Assembly (NCBI RefSeq): GCF_000371965.1
Contig: NZ_AQUO01000001.1
Span: 1,620,001-1,684,000, forward strand
Origin: Paracoccus sp. N5
GTDB lineage: Bacteria; Pseudomonadota; Alphaproteobacteria; Rhodobacterales; Rhodobacteraceae
DNA length: 64,000 bases
Reading direction: 5' to 3'
Part shown: positions 8,663 to 17,037 of the stretch, in pieces
Layout of the letters: each line of letters opens with the position of its first letter
How positions within the stretch are numbered: the stretch's first letter is position 1
Made by a program: the position numbers and the translations under genes
Notes under the pieces: generated by a model
Seen by the model: only the letters and a program-made list of their open reading frames with translations
What the model was told of the DNA's origin: nothing
The model's database searches: none

Positions 8663-9985
8663 CTAGCGCAGCGCGGCCTCGGCGGCGCTGGCCGCGACCA
8701 AGAGCGCGCGGTCGCCCCCGGCGCGCCCCATCAGCATGATGCCGCAGGCGTGATGGCCGGTGGGCAGGCTGATCGCCGGCAGGCCCAGCAGGTTGCCGAT
8801 CCGGGTGTTGCGCAGCGTCAGCAGGTTTTCGCGCGCGAAGAACTCGGGCTCGGCCAGCAGCCGGTCCACCGCCGGCGGCAGGATCGGTGCAGTGGGCAGG
8901 ACCACGGCGTCGAAACCCGCGACCAGCCGCTGCCAGTCGGCGCGCAGGCGGTGCAGCTCTTCCCAGCCGGCGACGTAATCGGCGGCCAGCACGTCCTTGC
9001 CGCCGCGGAACCGTTCCAGGATCGGCGGATACATCAGCTCGGGCGCGTCCTCGATCTGGTCGCGCCAGATGCCATAGGCCTCGGGGGCGAAAAGCGTGGG
9101 CGACAGCGCCATCGCCTCGGCCACGCAGGGCGGCGCGGCATGGGTGATGCGCATGCCCGCGGCGGCAAGGCGGCGCAGCGCGTCCTCGAAGCCCGCGACC
9201 GGCGCCTCGCGCGCGTCGTCGAAGGGCACGCCTTCCAGCACCATCAGCCGCAGGCCGCGCGGCGGTTCCGAAAGGTCGGGGGCGGGCTCGCCGCGCAGGA
9301 CGGCGAAAAGCTCGGCGCAATCCTCGACGGTGCGGGCGATGGGGCCGGCAACGTCGAATTGCCGGCACAGCGGCAGCACGCCGTCCGCGCGCACCGCGCC
9401 GGTGGTCGGCTTGAAACCCACCAGCCCGTTCCAGGCCGCCGGCACCCGGATCGAGCCGCCGGTGTCGCTGCCGATGGCCGCCGCCGCCAGCCCCAGCGCC
9501 ACCGAGACCGCCGCCCCGGAACTGGAGCCGCCCGGTGCCAGCGCGGGGTCGATGCTGTTCGGCGGCGTCGCCGTCATCGGGTTCACGCCCAGCCCGGAAA
9601 AGGCCAGCTCGGTCATGTGGGTCTTGCCCAGGCACACCAGCCCGTCCAGCGTGGCGCCGGCCAGGATGGCGGCGTCGCGTTCGGGGATGCGGCCCGCGAG
9701 CAGGCGCGAGCCGGCCTCGGTCGCGGTGCCGGCGCTGTCGATATTGTCCTTCCAGCTGATCGCGACGCCGTCCAGCAGCCCGCGCCGCAGCCCGGCGCGG
9801 GCGCGGTCATGGGCGGCCACGGCCTCGGCCCGGGCACGTTCGGGGGTCAGCCGGGCATAGATCCGCCGGCCATAGGGATGGCGGCTGATGGCATCGAGAT
9901 AGGCTTCGACCTGCCCCAGCGGGCTGATGAGCCCGGCCAGGATCGCCCGCCCCTGTTCCGCCGCCGATGCCTTGAGCCAGTCCAT
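8663..9985 (-). CDS. Amidase-signature family hydrolase
   Basis: A 440-residue protein of the amidase signature family with the complete Ser-Ser-Lys triad: Lys79 in SWKDNID, cis-Ser154 in GGSSSG and nucleophile Ser178 in GSDTGGSIR. The spacings (75 and 24) equal those of well-studied family members. The start at 9985 is chosen because CAGGGG precedes it; an in-frame ATG lies further upstream but adds a non-homologous tail. It is related to GatA and allophanate/aryl amidases, but no GatB/GatC neighbour is present, so it is a stand-alone amidase of unknown substrate. It is divergent from the UbiH-type gene. Confidence 0.85.
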   Translation of the reverse strand: MDWLKASAAEQGRAILAGLISPLGQVEAYLDAISRHPYGRRIYARLTPERARAEAVAAHDRARAGLRRGLLDGVAISWKDNIDSAGTATEAGSRLLAGRIPERDAAILAGATLDGLVCLGKTHMTELAFSGLGVNPMTATPPNSIDPALAPGGSSSGAAVSVALGLAAAAIGSDTGGSIRVPAAWNGLVGFKPTTGAVRADGVLPLCRQFDVAGPIARTVEDCAELFAVLRGEPAPDLSEPPRGLRLMVLEGVPFDDAREAPVAGFEDALRRLAAAGMRITHAAPPCVAEAMALSPTLFAPEAYGIWRDQIEDAPELMYPPILERFRGGKDVLAADYVAGWEELHRLRADWQRLVAGFDAVVLPTAPILPPAVDRLLAEPEFFARENLLTLRNTRIGNLLGLPAISLPTGHHACGIMLMGRAGGDRALLVAASAAEAALR

Positions 9986-10113
9986 GCCATTACCCCTGAA
10001 AAACCCGTTTGCAATATGGCACAAGCTAGCCCGGCCAGGGGCTTGCCGCAATGCCGCAGACATGGGCGCAATGACCGATGGACATTGCCCGGCCAAGCAG
10101 CATTATGCGCGCC

Positions 10114-11337
10114 ATGACGACGGATTTCGACATCGTGATCGCCGGCGGCGGGCTGAACGGCCCGGCCCTGGCGCTGGCCCTGGCCGATGCCGGGCTCAGC
10201 GTGGCCGTGGCCGATGCCCGGCCCGCCGATGCCCGCGCCGGCGACGCCTTCGACGGCCGGGCCTATGCGCTGGCGCTGGCCTCGCAGCGGCTGCTGGCGG
10301 CGCTGGGGCTGTGGCCGGACCTTGCCCGCCATGCGCAGGAGATCCGCAGGGTCGAGGCGACGCAGGGCGTTCCGGGCAGCGGTCCCGGCCCCTTTGGCCT
10401 GCATTTCGACGGCGCCGAGATCGAGGAAGGCCGCCTGGGCTATATGCTTGAAGACAGGTTCCTTTATCGCGCCCTGCTGGCGGCGATGGCGGGGCGGGTC
10501 ACGCATCTGCCGGGCGTTTCGGTGACCGGCCAGCAGCCCGGGGCGGCGGCGATCCGCAGCACGCTGTCTGATGGGCGCGCGCTGGTCTCGCGCCTGCTGG
10601 TGGGCGCCGACGGGCGGCAATCCGGCGTGGCGCGGCGGGCCGGGATCAAGCGGCTGGGCCGCGACTATGGCCAGATCGCGCTGGTCGCGGCGGTCGATCA
10701 CGACCTGCCGCACCAGGGCACCGCGCATCAGTTCTTCATGCCGGGCGGGCCGCTGGCGATTCTGCCGCTGCCCGGCAACCGCAGCTCGATCGTCTGGTCC
10801 GAGCCCGAGGCCAGCGCGCGCGAGATCCTGGCGCTGCCCGATGAGCAATTCCTTGCTGTCCTGCGCCCGCGCTTCGGCGATTTCCTGGGCGAGATCCGGC
10901 TGGCCGGTCCCCGATTCTGCTATCCGCTGAACCTGACCCTGGCCGAGCGCTATGTCGCGCCGCGCATCGCGCTGGTCGGCGACGCGGCGCATGGCGTGCA
11001 TCCGGTGGCCGGGCAGGGGCTGAACCTGGGGCTGCGCGACGTGGCCGCCCTGGCCGAGGTGCTGGTCGCCGCCCGCCGCCGCGGCGAGGATATCGGCACA
11101 GAGCCGGTGCTGGCGCGCTACCAGGACTGGCGCCGGCCCGATGCGACATTGCTGGCGCTGGGCATGGACGGGGTGAACACGCTGTTTTCGAACGGCAATC
11201 CGCTGCTGCGGGCGGCGCGGGAAATCGGCATGGGGCTGGTCGACGCGCTGCCGCCCTTGCGGCGCGGCTTCATGCGCCAGGCGGCGGGCCTGTCGCTGGA
11301 GCCGATGCCGCGCCTGCTGACCGGGCGGCCGCTTTAG
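10114..11337 (+). CDS. UbiH/UbiF/COQ6-type FAD-dependent hydroxylase
   Basis: A 407-residue flavoprotein monooxygenase. The ADP-binding GxGxxG variant is IAGGGLNGPALALAL at residues 8-22; the second FAD motif is VGADGRQSGVAR; and the C-terminal GD motif is LVGDAAHGVHPVAGQGLN, typical of ubiquinone-ring hydroxylases. It most likely hydroxylates a polyprenyl-phenol intermediate of ubiquinone at the inner membrane, fitting ubiA elsewhere in the window. The start is uncertain: ATG at 10105 and 10114 are both possible and neither has a strong ribosome site. Confidence 0.85.
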   Translation: MTTDFDIVIAGGGLNGPALALALADAGLSVAVADARPADARAGDAFDGRAYALALASQRLLAALGLWPDLARHAQEIRRVEATQGVPGSGPGPFGLHFDGAEIEEGRLGYMLEDRFLYRALLAAMAGRVTHLPGVSVTGQQPGAAAIRSTLSDGRALVSRLLVGADGRQSGVARRAGIKRLGRDYGQIALVAAVDHDLPHQGTAHQFFMPGGPLAILPLPGNRSSIVWSEPEASAREILALPDEQFLAVLRPRFGDFLGEIRLAGPRFCYPLNLTLAERYVAPRIALVGDAAHGVHPVAGQGLNLGLRDVAALAEVLVAARRRGEDIGTEPVLARYQDWRRPDATLLALGMDGVNTLFSNGNPLLRAAREIGMGLVDALPPLRRGFMRQAAGLSLEPMPRLLTGRPL

Positions 11338-11427
11338 GGAACGCTCACGCCGGCGTCAGCGTTGGGCCGGGCGCGCATCCGGCGATCGTGATGTGCAAGT
11401 CCTTGGAGAACCGCTATCATCCCCGGC

Positions 11428-12024
11428 ATGAAACTGAAATCGCTCGCCCTCGCGCCCGTCCTTGCCCTTGCCATGGCCTTCCCCGCCATGGCCGAGAAGA
11501 TCCCGCTGAACGAGATCTCGCGCTATCTCAATGGCCTGAAGACCGCCATGTCGGACTTCACCCAGGTCAACGCCGATGGCAGCATCACGACCGGGACGGT
11601 CTATATCCAGCGCCCGAACCGGGTGCGCTTCGAATACAAGGGCGACCGCACGCTGGTGCTGGCCTCGGCCGGGCAGGTCGCGGTCTTCGACGGCAAGTCG
11701 CGCGGCGGGCCGCAGCAATATCCGCTGTCAAAAACGCCGCTGTCGCTGATCCTGGCGCCGAACATCAACCTGGGCCAGGCCCGCATGGTCACCGGCTACA
11801 GCGAGAAGAAGAACAGCACCGTGGTCACCGCGCAGGATCCGCAGCATCCGGAATACGGCAATATCCAGATGGTGTTCACCGCCAACCCGACGCAGCTGCG
11901 GCAATGGGTGGTCACCGACCAGGCCGGCAAGCGCACCACGGTGATCCTGGGCGACATGAAGACCGGCGTGTCATTCAAGCCCTCGACCTTCGCCATCGAG
12001 AACGAGATCGCCCGCCGCCGCTAG
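11428..12024 (+). CDS. lolA: Outer-membrane lipoprotein carrier protein LolA
   Basis: A 198-residue periplasmic protein with a clear signal peptide (cleavage near AMA-EKIP, residue 22) and the LolA fold sequence: SDFTQVNADG, then GTVYIQRPNRVRFEY and VAVFDGKS. It shuttles mature lipoproteins from LolCDE to LolB at the outer membrane. LolB homologues are absent from most alphaproteobacteria. It follows the UbiH-type gene by 90 bases in the same direction. Its end converges on the lysozyme-like lipoprotein gene. Confidence 0.93.
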   Translation: MKLKSLALAPVLALAMAFPAMAEKIPLNEISRYLNGLKTAMSDFTQVNADGSITTGTVYIQRPNRVRFEYKGDRTLVLASAGQVAVFDGKSRGGPQQYPLSKTPLSLILAPNINLGQARMVTGYSEKKNSTVVTAQDPQHPEYGNIQMVFTANPTQLRQWVVTDQAGKRTTVILGDMKTGVSFKPSTFAIENEIARRR

Positions 12025-12037
12025 GGCGCGCGGGCGA

Positions 12038-12065
12038 CCCGGATCAGCGGCCCCGGATCAGCGGC
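12038..12065. repeat. Exact tandem duplication of 14 bp
   Basis: CCCGGATCAGCGGC is present twice back to back at 12038-12051 and 12052-12065, between lolA and the convergent lipoprotein gene. The second copy contains the TGA stop of the minus-strand gene (12058-12060). It looks like a recent slippage duplication. Confidence 0.85.
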
Positions 12066-12636
12066 ACGTCGCCAGTTGCATCCGGTAAAGCTCGGACCGG
12101 GCCTGGACCTTGCCGGCGACGCTCATCAGCCAGGGCTTGCCTTGATGCGAGCCATTGGCGAAGCCGTTCCGCCCTTCGTGATAGGCCAGGTATTGCGCGC
12201 CGGCGTCCTGTTTCGAGACGCCCAGCCGCTTGGCTGTCCCGTCCATGTACCAGCCCATGAAATCGGTCGCGTCCCTGATATTGTCGCGCCGCGCGCCGCG
12301 GTTGCCGGTTTCCTTGCGGTATTCGTCCCAGGTGCCGTCCAGCGCCTGGCTATAGCCATAGGCCGAGCTCTGCCGCCCCATCGGGATGATTCCCAGCGCA
12401 TAGCGATGCGGGGTGCGGGCGTCGCCGATGAATTTCGATTCCTGGTGGATCGTCGCCATCTGCACGTTGATCGGAACGCCCCAGCGCCGCTCGGTCTGCT
12501 TCATGGCGCGCATATAGGCCGGACGCTCGCTGGCGAGCAGGCAGGCGTTTTCCAGATTGCGCGGTGCCTTGTAGTTCCCGCCGCCCCCGCACGAGGCGAC
12601 CAGCCCGACGATGGCGAGCTTGAGAAACCTGTTCAT
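12058..12636 (-). CDS. Lysozyme-like (transglycosylase SLT-domain) lipoprotein
   Basis: A 192-residue predicted lipoprotein: a short hydrophobic signal ends in the lipobox VASC with Cys16. The SLT-type lytic fold is seen in ATIHQESKF with catalytic Glu67, then SAYGYSQ and YLAYHEG, the usual family order. It should cleave peptidoglycan glycan strands from an outer-membrane anchor. The start at 12636 follows GAGGG at good spacing. It stands alone, convergent with lolA and 74 bases downstream of nothing related. It resembles hypothetical SLT proteins of Rhodobacterales more than MltC or Slt70. Confidence 0.8.
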   Translation of the reverse strand: MNRFLKLAIVGLVASCGGGGNYKAPRNLENACLLASERPAYMRAMKQTERRWGVPINVQMATIHQESKFIGDARTPHRYALGIIPMGRQSSAYGYSQALDGTWDEYRKETGNRGARRDNIRDATDFMGWYMDGTAKRLGVSKQDAGAQYLAYHEGRNGFANGSHQGKPWLMSVAGKVQARSELYRMQLATCR

Positions 12637-12710
12637 ACTGCCCTCATGTTTTTTGCGGCCAGCATAAGCGGATTCGCGGCGGGCGCGCAAATGACAAAGC
12701 CGCGCGCGCC

Positions 12711-13751
12711 CTAGCTGGGCAGGACCGAGACCGATTTCACGATGGCGTGGCAGACAAGCCCGGGCTGCAATTCCAAGGCCTTGACCGAGCGTTCGGTGAC
12801 CTGCGCAAGCATCCGCTCATCGCCCGCGGCCAGTTGCACCAGCCCGCCGTCGATGCGCGTCACCCGGACCGGCAGCACGTTCAGCGCCGACAGCCCCTGC
12901 GGCACATGCCGCGACAGGATCACCTCATGCGCCAGGATTCGCAGCCGCATCTCGGCTCCCTGCGGCAGCGGGCCGGGCAGCAGCATCGGCCCGGCGGCGG
13001 TGGCGACGCGGATCATGCCGTCCGGCTCGGTGCCCTCGACGCGGGCCCGGATCAGGGCGCCGGCCTCGCGCGCGCCCAGGCGCGGCGCCAGCGCGGGATC
13101 GGCCAGGATTTCGGCCAGCGGCCCGGCATGGCCGACCCGGCCGCGGTCCATCAGCACCACGGTATTGGCCAGCCGCAGCACCTCGGGCACCGAATGGCTG
13201 ACGTAGAGCATCGGCAGGCGGATCTCGTCCCGCAGCCGCTCCAGCCAGGGCATGATCTCGGCCTTGCGGGCATCGTCCAGCGCGGCCAGCGGCTCGTCCA
13301 GGACCAGAAGCGCCGGGTCCGACAGCAGGGCGCGGCCGATGGCGGTGCGCTGACGCTCGCCCCCCGACAGGGTGGCGGGACGGCGCTTCAGCAAGGGCCC
13401 CAGCGCCAGCATCTCGACGATGCGGTCGAAGTCGCGCGCCGCGCCGCGCCGCCAGCGCGCGGGGTAGCGCAGGTTCGCCGCCACCGTCAGATGCGGAAAA
13501 AGCCGCGCGTCCTGAAACACATAGCCGATGCGTCGCGCTTGCGGGGGCAGGTCGGTCGTGGCGTCGTAAAGCACCCGCCCGTCCAGCGCGATGCGTCCCG
13601 AATCGGGCCGCAGCAGCCCGGCGACGGCATTGATGGTCGTGGTCTTGCCGCAGCCGGACGGCCCGAACAGAGCCGTCACCCCGACCGGCGCCTGAAAGGC
13701 CACCTCCAGCGCCAGGCCGGGAAAATCGCGGCGAAAATCGACCTCCAGCAT
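12711..13751 (-). CDS. modC: Molybdate ABC transporter ATP-binding protein ModC
   Basis: A 346-residue ATPase. Walker A is GPSGCGKT (30-37), the ABC signature LSGGERQR, Walker B LLVLDEP and the D-loop ALDD. The C-terminal 70 residues form the Mop/TOBE molybdate-binding domain typical of ModC (LSALNVLPVRV...). The start ATG overlaps the modB stop by one base (TGATG), so the genes are coupled. It powers molybdate uptake through ModB; molybdate is needed for nitrate reductase and other molybdoenzymes. Confidence 0.95.
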   Translation of the reverse strand: MLEVDFRRDFPGLALEVAFQAPVGVTALFGPSGCGKTTTINAVAGLLRPDSGRIALDGRVLYDATTDLPPQARRIGYVFQDARLFPHLTVAANLRYPARWRRGAARDFDRIVEMLALGPLLKRRPATLSGGERQRTAIGRALLSDPALLVLDEPLAALDDARKAEIMPWLERLRDEIRLPMLYVSHSVPEVLRLANTVVLMDRGRVGHAGPLAEILADPALAPRLGAREAGALIRARVEGTEPDGMIRVATAAGPMLLPGPLPQGAEMRLRILAHEVILSRHVPQGLSALNVLPVRVTRIDGGLVQLAAGDERMLAQVTERSVKALELQPGLVCHAIVKSVSVLPS

Positions 13752-14455
13752 CAGCGCGCCCCGGCGATGCGTGCGGCCATGCGTCGCGCCAGTCCTTCCG
13801 AGACCAGCACCGCCGCCATGGCGATCACCACCGAGACCACGACCAGCCGCAAGGCCGCCGCATCGCCGGTTGGTGTTTGCAGCAGCGCATAGATGGCTGA
13901 AGGCAGGGTCTGGGTCTGGCCCGGGATATTGCTGACGAAGGTGATGGTGGCGCCGAATTCGCCCATCGCCTTGGCAAAGCCCAGCGTGGCGCCCGCCAGG
14001 ATCGCGGGCAGGATCAGCGGCAGGGTCACGGTCAGGAAGATCCAGGCCCGCGGCGCGCCCAGGGTGGCGGCCGCCTGTTCCAGCTTGGGGTCCACCGCCT
14101 CGAACCCCAGCCGGATGGCGCGGACGACCAGCGGAAAGCTCATGATGGCGCAGGCCAGCGCGGCGCCGGTCCAGCGAAAGGCAAAGACGATGCCCAAGGG
14201 CTTCAGCAGGCTGCCGATCGGGCCCTGGGTGCCGAAGCTGACCAGCAGCAGATAGCCGGTGACCACCGGCGGCAGGATCAGCGGCAGGTGCACGACGCCG
14301 CTGAGCAGCCCGTGCCCCGGAAACCGGCGCCGGGCCAGCAGCCAGGCGACGGCCACGGCAAGGGGCAGGCTGGCAAGCGTCGCCACGCTGGCCACCCGCA
14401 GGGACAGGCGCACGGCCTGCCATTCCTGAGGGCCAAGCCAGTCGGTCGGGTTCAT
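13751..14455 (-). CDS. modB: Molybdate ABC transporter permease ModB
   Basis: A 234-residue inner-membrane permease with about five transmembrane helices and the cytoplasmic EAA-type loop that docks the ATPase (EAVDPKLEQAAATLGAPRAW, near residue 120). It is a typical BPD-transport permease of ModB length. It overlaps modA by ATGA and modC by one base, within modE-modA-modB-modC. Confidence 0.95.
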   Translation of the reverse strand: MNPTDWLGPQEWQAVRLSLRVASVATLASLPLAVAVAWLLARRRFPGHGLLSGVVHLPLILPPVVTGYLLLVSFGTQGPIGSLLKPLGIVFAFRWTGAALACAIMSFPLVVRAIRLGFEAVDPKLEQAAATLGAPRAWIFLTVTLPLILPAILAGATLGFAKAMGEFGATITFVSNIPGQTQTLPSAIYALLQTPTGDAAALRLVVVSVVIAMAAVLVSEGLARRMAARIAGAR

Positions 14456-15195
14456 TGCGTGACGGTAAAGCCTTGCGATTCAAAGATCGACTTTGCCGGC
14501 TCCTGCGACAGGCTGTCAAGGAAGGCGCTCGCCTGCGGCGTGTCGGCCGATTTGGTCACGGCGGCGGGATAGGTGATCTTTTCGTGGCTGTCCTCGGGGA
14601 AGGTGGCGATCACGCCCACGCCCTTTTCGGCCACGGCGTCGCTGCCATAGACGATGCCCAGCGGCGCCTCTCCGGTCGCGACCAGCTTCAAGGCGGCGCG
14701 GACGTTGTCGGCCTGGGCGACCTGGCCCTCGACCTTGTCCCACAGGCCCAGCTTGGTCAGGGCCTGCTTGCCATATTGCCCGGCGGGCACGGAATCGACC
14801 AGCGCCATGGCCAGCTTGTGGTCACCCAGAAGCGTCGGCAGTTCCGTCACCGGCGCCGCGGCGGGCGTGCCGGTGCCGACCAGAACCAGCGTGTTGCCCA
14901 GCAGGTCCTTGCGCGTGGCGGCGTCGATGTCGCCCGATTCCTGCACCGCATCCATCCATTCCGTCGAGGCCGAGATGAACAGATCGGCCGGCGCGCCCTG
15001 CTGGATCTGCTTGGCCAGTTGCGAACTGCCGGCATAGGAGATCACCACGGTGTCGTCCTTGTGGCTTTCCTGCCATTGCGCGGCAATGCCGTCCAGCGCG
15101 TCCTTCAGGCTGGCGGCGGCGAAGATGGTGATTTCGTCGGCATGGGCAGCGGGGGCCAGCGCGACCAGCGCGGCGGCAATCAGGGGCAGGCGCAT
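14452..15195 (-). CDS. modA: Periplasmic molybdate-binding protein ModA
   Basis: A 247-residue periplasmic oxyanion-binding protein. A signal peptide is cleaved near AHA-DEIT. The ligand-site sequences include FAAASLKDAL, YAGSSQLAKQI and DSVPAGQYGKQAL. The start at 15195 is preferred over the ATG at 15207, because the latter forms part of the GGAG ribosome site placed six bases before 15195. First structural gene of the molybdate operon; an inverted repeat lies just upstream at 15214. Confidence 0.95.
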   Translation of the reverse strand: MRLPLIAAALVALAPAAHADEITIFAAASLKDALDGIAAQWQESHKDDTVVISYAGSSQLAKQIQQGAPADLFISASTEWMDAVQESGDIDAATRKDLLGNTLVLVGTGTPAAAPVTELPTLLGDHKLAMALVDSVPAGQYGKQALTKLGLWDKVEGQVAQADNVRAALKLVATGEAPLGIVYGSDAVAEKGVGVIATFPEDSHEKITYPAAVTKSADTPQASAFLDSLSQEPAKSIFESQGFTVTQ

Positions 15196-15213
15196 GGAAA
15201 GCTCCATTCAATG

Positions 15214-15227
15214 TGTCCGAACGGACA
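15214..15227. promoter_or_regulatory. Inverted repeat TGTCCG-AA-CGGACA upstream of modA
   Basis: Two perfect 6-bp arms around a two-base centre, 18 bases upstream of the modA start and 33 bases after the modE stop. It does not match the E. coli Mo-box (ATCG-TATATA type). It may be the binding site of the adjacent short ModE or an RNA hairpin between modE and modA. Confidence 0.45.
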
Positions 15228-15260
15228 TAACCGCCGCCTGCCGGCGCTGGCAACCGTTAT

Positions 15261-15617
15261 TTACGTTGAAACAGATCGCTGCCCGGCGCGCAGCCGAGCC
15301 AGCGCCTCGGCGCCCTGGTCGCGCAGCAGCGTCTCGAGTCCCCGGTAATCGGCCAGCACCTCGCGCCCGCGCGCGGTCAATTGCGCGCCGCCCCCCTTGG
15401 CGCCGCCCCGGCTACTGTCGACCAGCGGCGCGTCGAAATGGCCGTTCATCTCCTCGACCAGCGACCAGGCGCGGCGATAGCTCATCTTCATCCGCCGCCC
15501 GGCGGCCGAGATCGAGCCCTCCTCGTCGATGAATTGCAAGAGATCGGCCTTGCCGCGCCCGAAGGTCAGGCCGGAGTCGAAATGCAGGCGGAGGCTCAGC
15601 CGGGGATCGTCGCTCAT
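15261..15617 (-). CDS. Short ModE-like molybdate regulator (DNA-binding domain only)
   Basis: A 118-residue winged helix-turn-helix protein matching the N-terminal half of ModE: LLQFIDEEGSISAAGRRMKM, SYRRAWSLVEEMN and RGGAKGGGAQLTARG. The two C-terminal Mop/TOBE domains that bind molybdate in the 262-residue E. coli ModE are absent: the protein ends shortly after the long coiled segment. It is the first gene of the modE-A-B-C run and likely controls it. It is divergent from the thiolase gene, with a 106-bp shared promoter region. The start at 15617 begins the conserved domain. Confidence 0.85.
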   Translation of the reverse strand: MSDDPRLSLRLHFDSGLTFGRGKADLLQFIDEEGSISAAGRRMKMSYRRAWSLVEEMNGHFDAPLVDSSRGGAKGGGAQLTARGREVLADYRGLETLLRDQGAEALARLRAGQRSVST

Positions 15618-15723
15618 GCCCGCATCTTGCCCGGATTCCGCCGCGTCGCAAGAGCATCGGGCTTTCCGAGGTTCCGGAGCGCGGCTACCAATGACAGGAA
15701 TCGCCAAAGCGAAGGGGGGAATC

Positions 15724-16905
15724 ATGTCCGCGAACGAGATCGTCATCCTGTCGGGGGCCCGCACCGCCATCGGCACCTTCGGCGGCAGCCTGGCGGGCGT
15801 GCCGCCGATCCAGCTGGCCGCCACCGTGACCCGTGCCGCCATCGCGCGCGCCGGCCTGGGTGCGGACCGCATCGGTGCCGTGGTCTTCGGGCATGTGCTG
15901 AACACCGAGCCGCGCGATATGTATCTGTCCCGCGTCGCGATGCTGGAGGCCGGGGTGCCGGACACGACGCCGGCGATGAACGTGAACCGGCTTTGCGGTT
16001 CGGGCGCGCAGGCCATCGTCTCGGCCACGCAGGCGCTGATGCTGGGCGATGCCGATTTCGCCGTCGCGGGCGGCGCGGAATCCATGAGCCGCGCGCCCTA
16101 TGCGGTACCGGCGGCCCGGTTCGGCGCCAAGATGGGCGACGTGCAGATGCTGGACATGATGGTCGGCGCGCTGACCTGCCCGATGGGCACCGGCCACATG
16201 GGCGTCACCGCCGAGAATGTCGCGCGCGAGTATGACATCTCGCGCCAGGCGCAGGACGAATTCGCGCTGGAAAGCCAGCGCCGCGCCGCACATGCCATCG
16301 CGCAGGGCTGGTTCAAGGAGCAGATCGTCCCGGTCGAGATCAAGACCCGCAAGGGCGTGGTGGCCTTCGACACCGACGAGCATCCCAAGGCCACCGACCT
16401 GGAAAAGCTGGCGGCGCTGAAGACCGTGTTCCAGAAGGATGGCACGGTCACGGCGGGCAATGCCTCGGGCATCAACGACGGTGCGGCGGCGCTGGTGCTG
16501 GCCCGCGCCGATGCGGCCAGGGCGGCCGGTGCGACACCGCTGTTCCGCGTGCTGGGCTATGCGGTCGCCGGCGTGCGCCCCGACGTCATGGGCATCGGTC
16601 CGGTGCCCGCGGTCCAGGCGCTGCTGCAACGCACCGGCCTGAAGGCCGGCGATTTCGACGTGATCGAATCGAACGAAGCTTTCGCGGCGCAGGCGCTGGC
16701 GGTGAACAAGGGCCTGGGCTTCGACCCCGCCCGGGTGAACCCGAACGGCGGCGCCATCGCGCTTGGCCATCCGGTCGGCGCCACCGGCGCCATCGTCACC
16801 GTCAAGGCGATGTATGAGCTCATGCGGACCGGCGGCCGCAAGGCGCTGATCACCATGTGCATCGGCGGCGGCCAGGGCATTGCGCTGGCGATCGAGCGGA
16901 TCTGA
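15724..16905 (+). CDS. Acetyl-CoA C-acyltransferase (beta-ketothiolase)
   Basis: A 393-residue thiolase of biosynthetic length. The acyl-enzyme Cys91 lies in NVNRLCGSGAQ. The C-terminal catalytic residues are His349 in GHPVGATG and Cys379 in CIGGGQG. It condenses or cleaves acyl-CoA units, as in polyhydroxyalkanoate or fatty-acid metabolism; whether it is PhaA- or BktB-like cannot be told here. The start at 15724 follows AAGGGGG. No phaB neighbour is present. It is followed at once by a long inverted repeat that may end transcription. Confidence 0.9.
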   Translation: MSANEIVILSGARTAIGTFGGSLAGVPPIQLAATVTRAAIARAGLGADRIGAVVFGHVLNTEPRDMYLSRVAMLEAGVPDTTPAMNVNRLCGSGAQAIVSATQALMLGDADFAVAGGAESMSRAPYAVPAARFGAKMGDVQMLDMMVGALTCPMGTGHMGVTAENVAREYDISRQAQDEFALESQRRAAHAIAQGWFKEQIVPVEIKTRKGVVAFDTDEHPKATDLEKLAALKTVFQKDGTVTAGNASGINDGAAALVLARADAARAAGATPLFRVLGYAVAGVRPDVMGIGPVPAVQALLQRTGLKAGDFDVIESNEAFAAQALAVNKGLGFDPARVNPNGGAIALGHPVGATGAIVTVKAMYELMRTGGRKALITMCIGGGQGIALAIERI

Positions 16906-16911
16906 CATACC

Positions 16912-16983
16912 GCGGGGGTATTTGGAAAACGGTGAAAGGACAGAAGAGGGCGCCCCGTTTCACCGTTTGACAAATACCCCCGC
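16912..16983. repeat. Long intergenic inverted repeat after the thiolase gene
   Basis: The left arm 16912-16937 (GCGGGGGTATTTG...GGTGAAA) and right arm 16958-16983 (TTTCACCG...CAAATACCCCCGC) match at 24 of 26 positions around a 20-base loop. It begins seven bases after the thiolase stop, so a terminator or mRNA-stabilising role is likely, though there is no T-run. The GGGGTATTT core recurs in the element at 52601-52638, which points to a dispersed repeat family. Confidence 0.85.
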
Positions 16984-17037
16984 ACCATCCCGGCGGGGCG
17001 CTGCCTTTGCCCGCCGGGTGGAATTGGAGGGCGCGTG

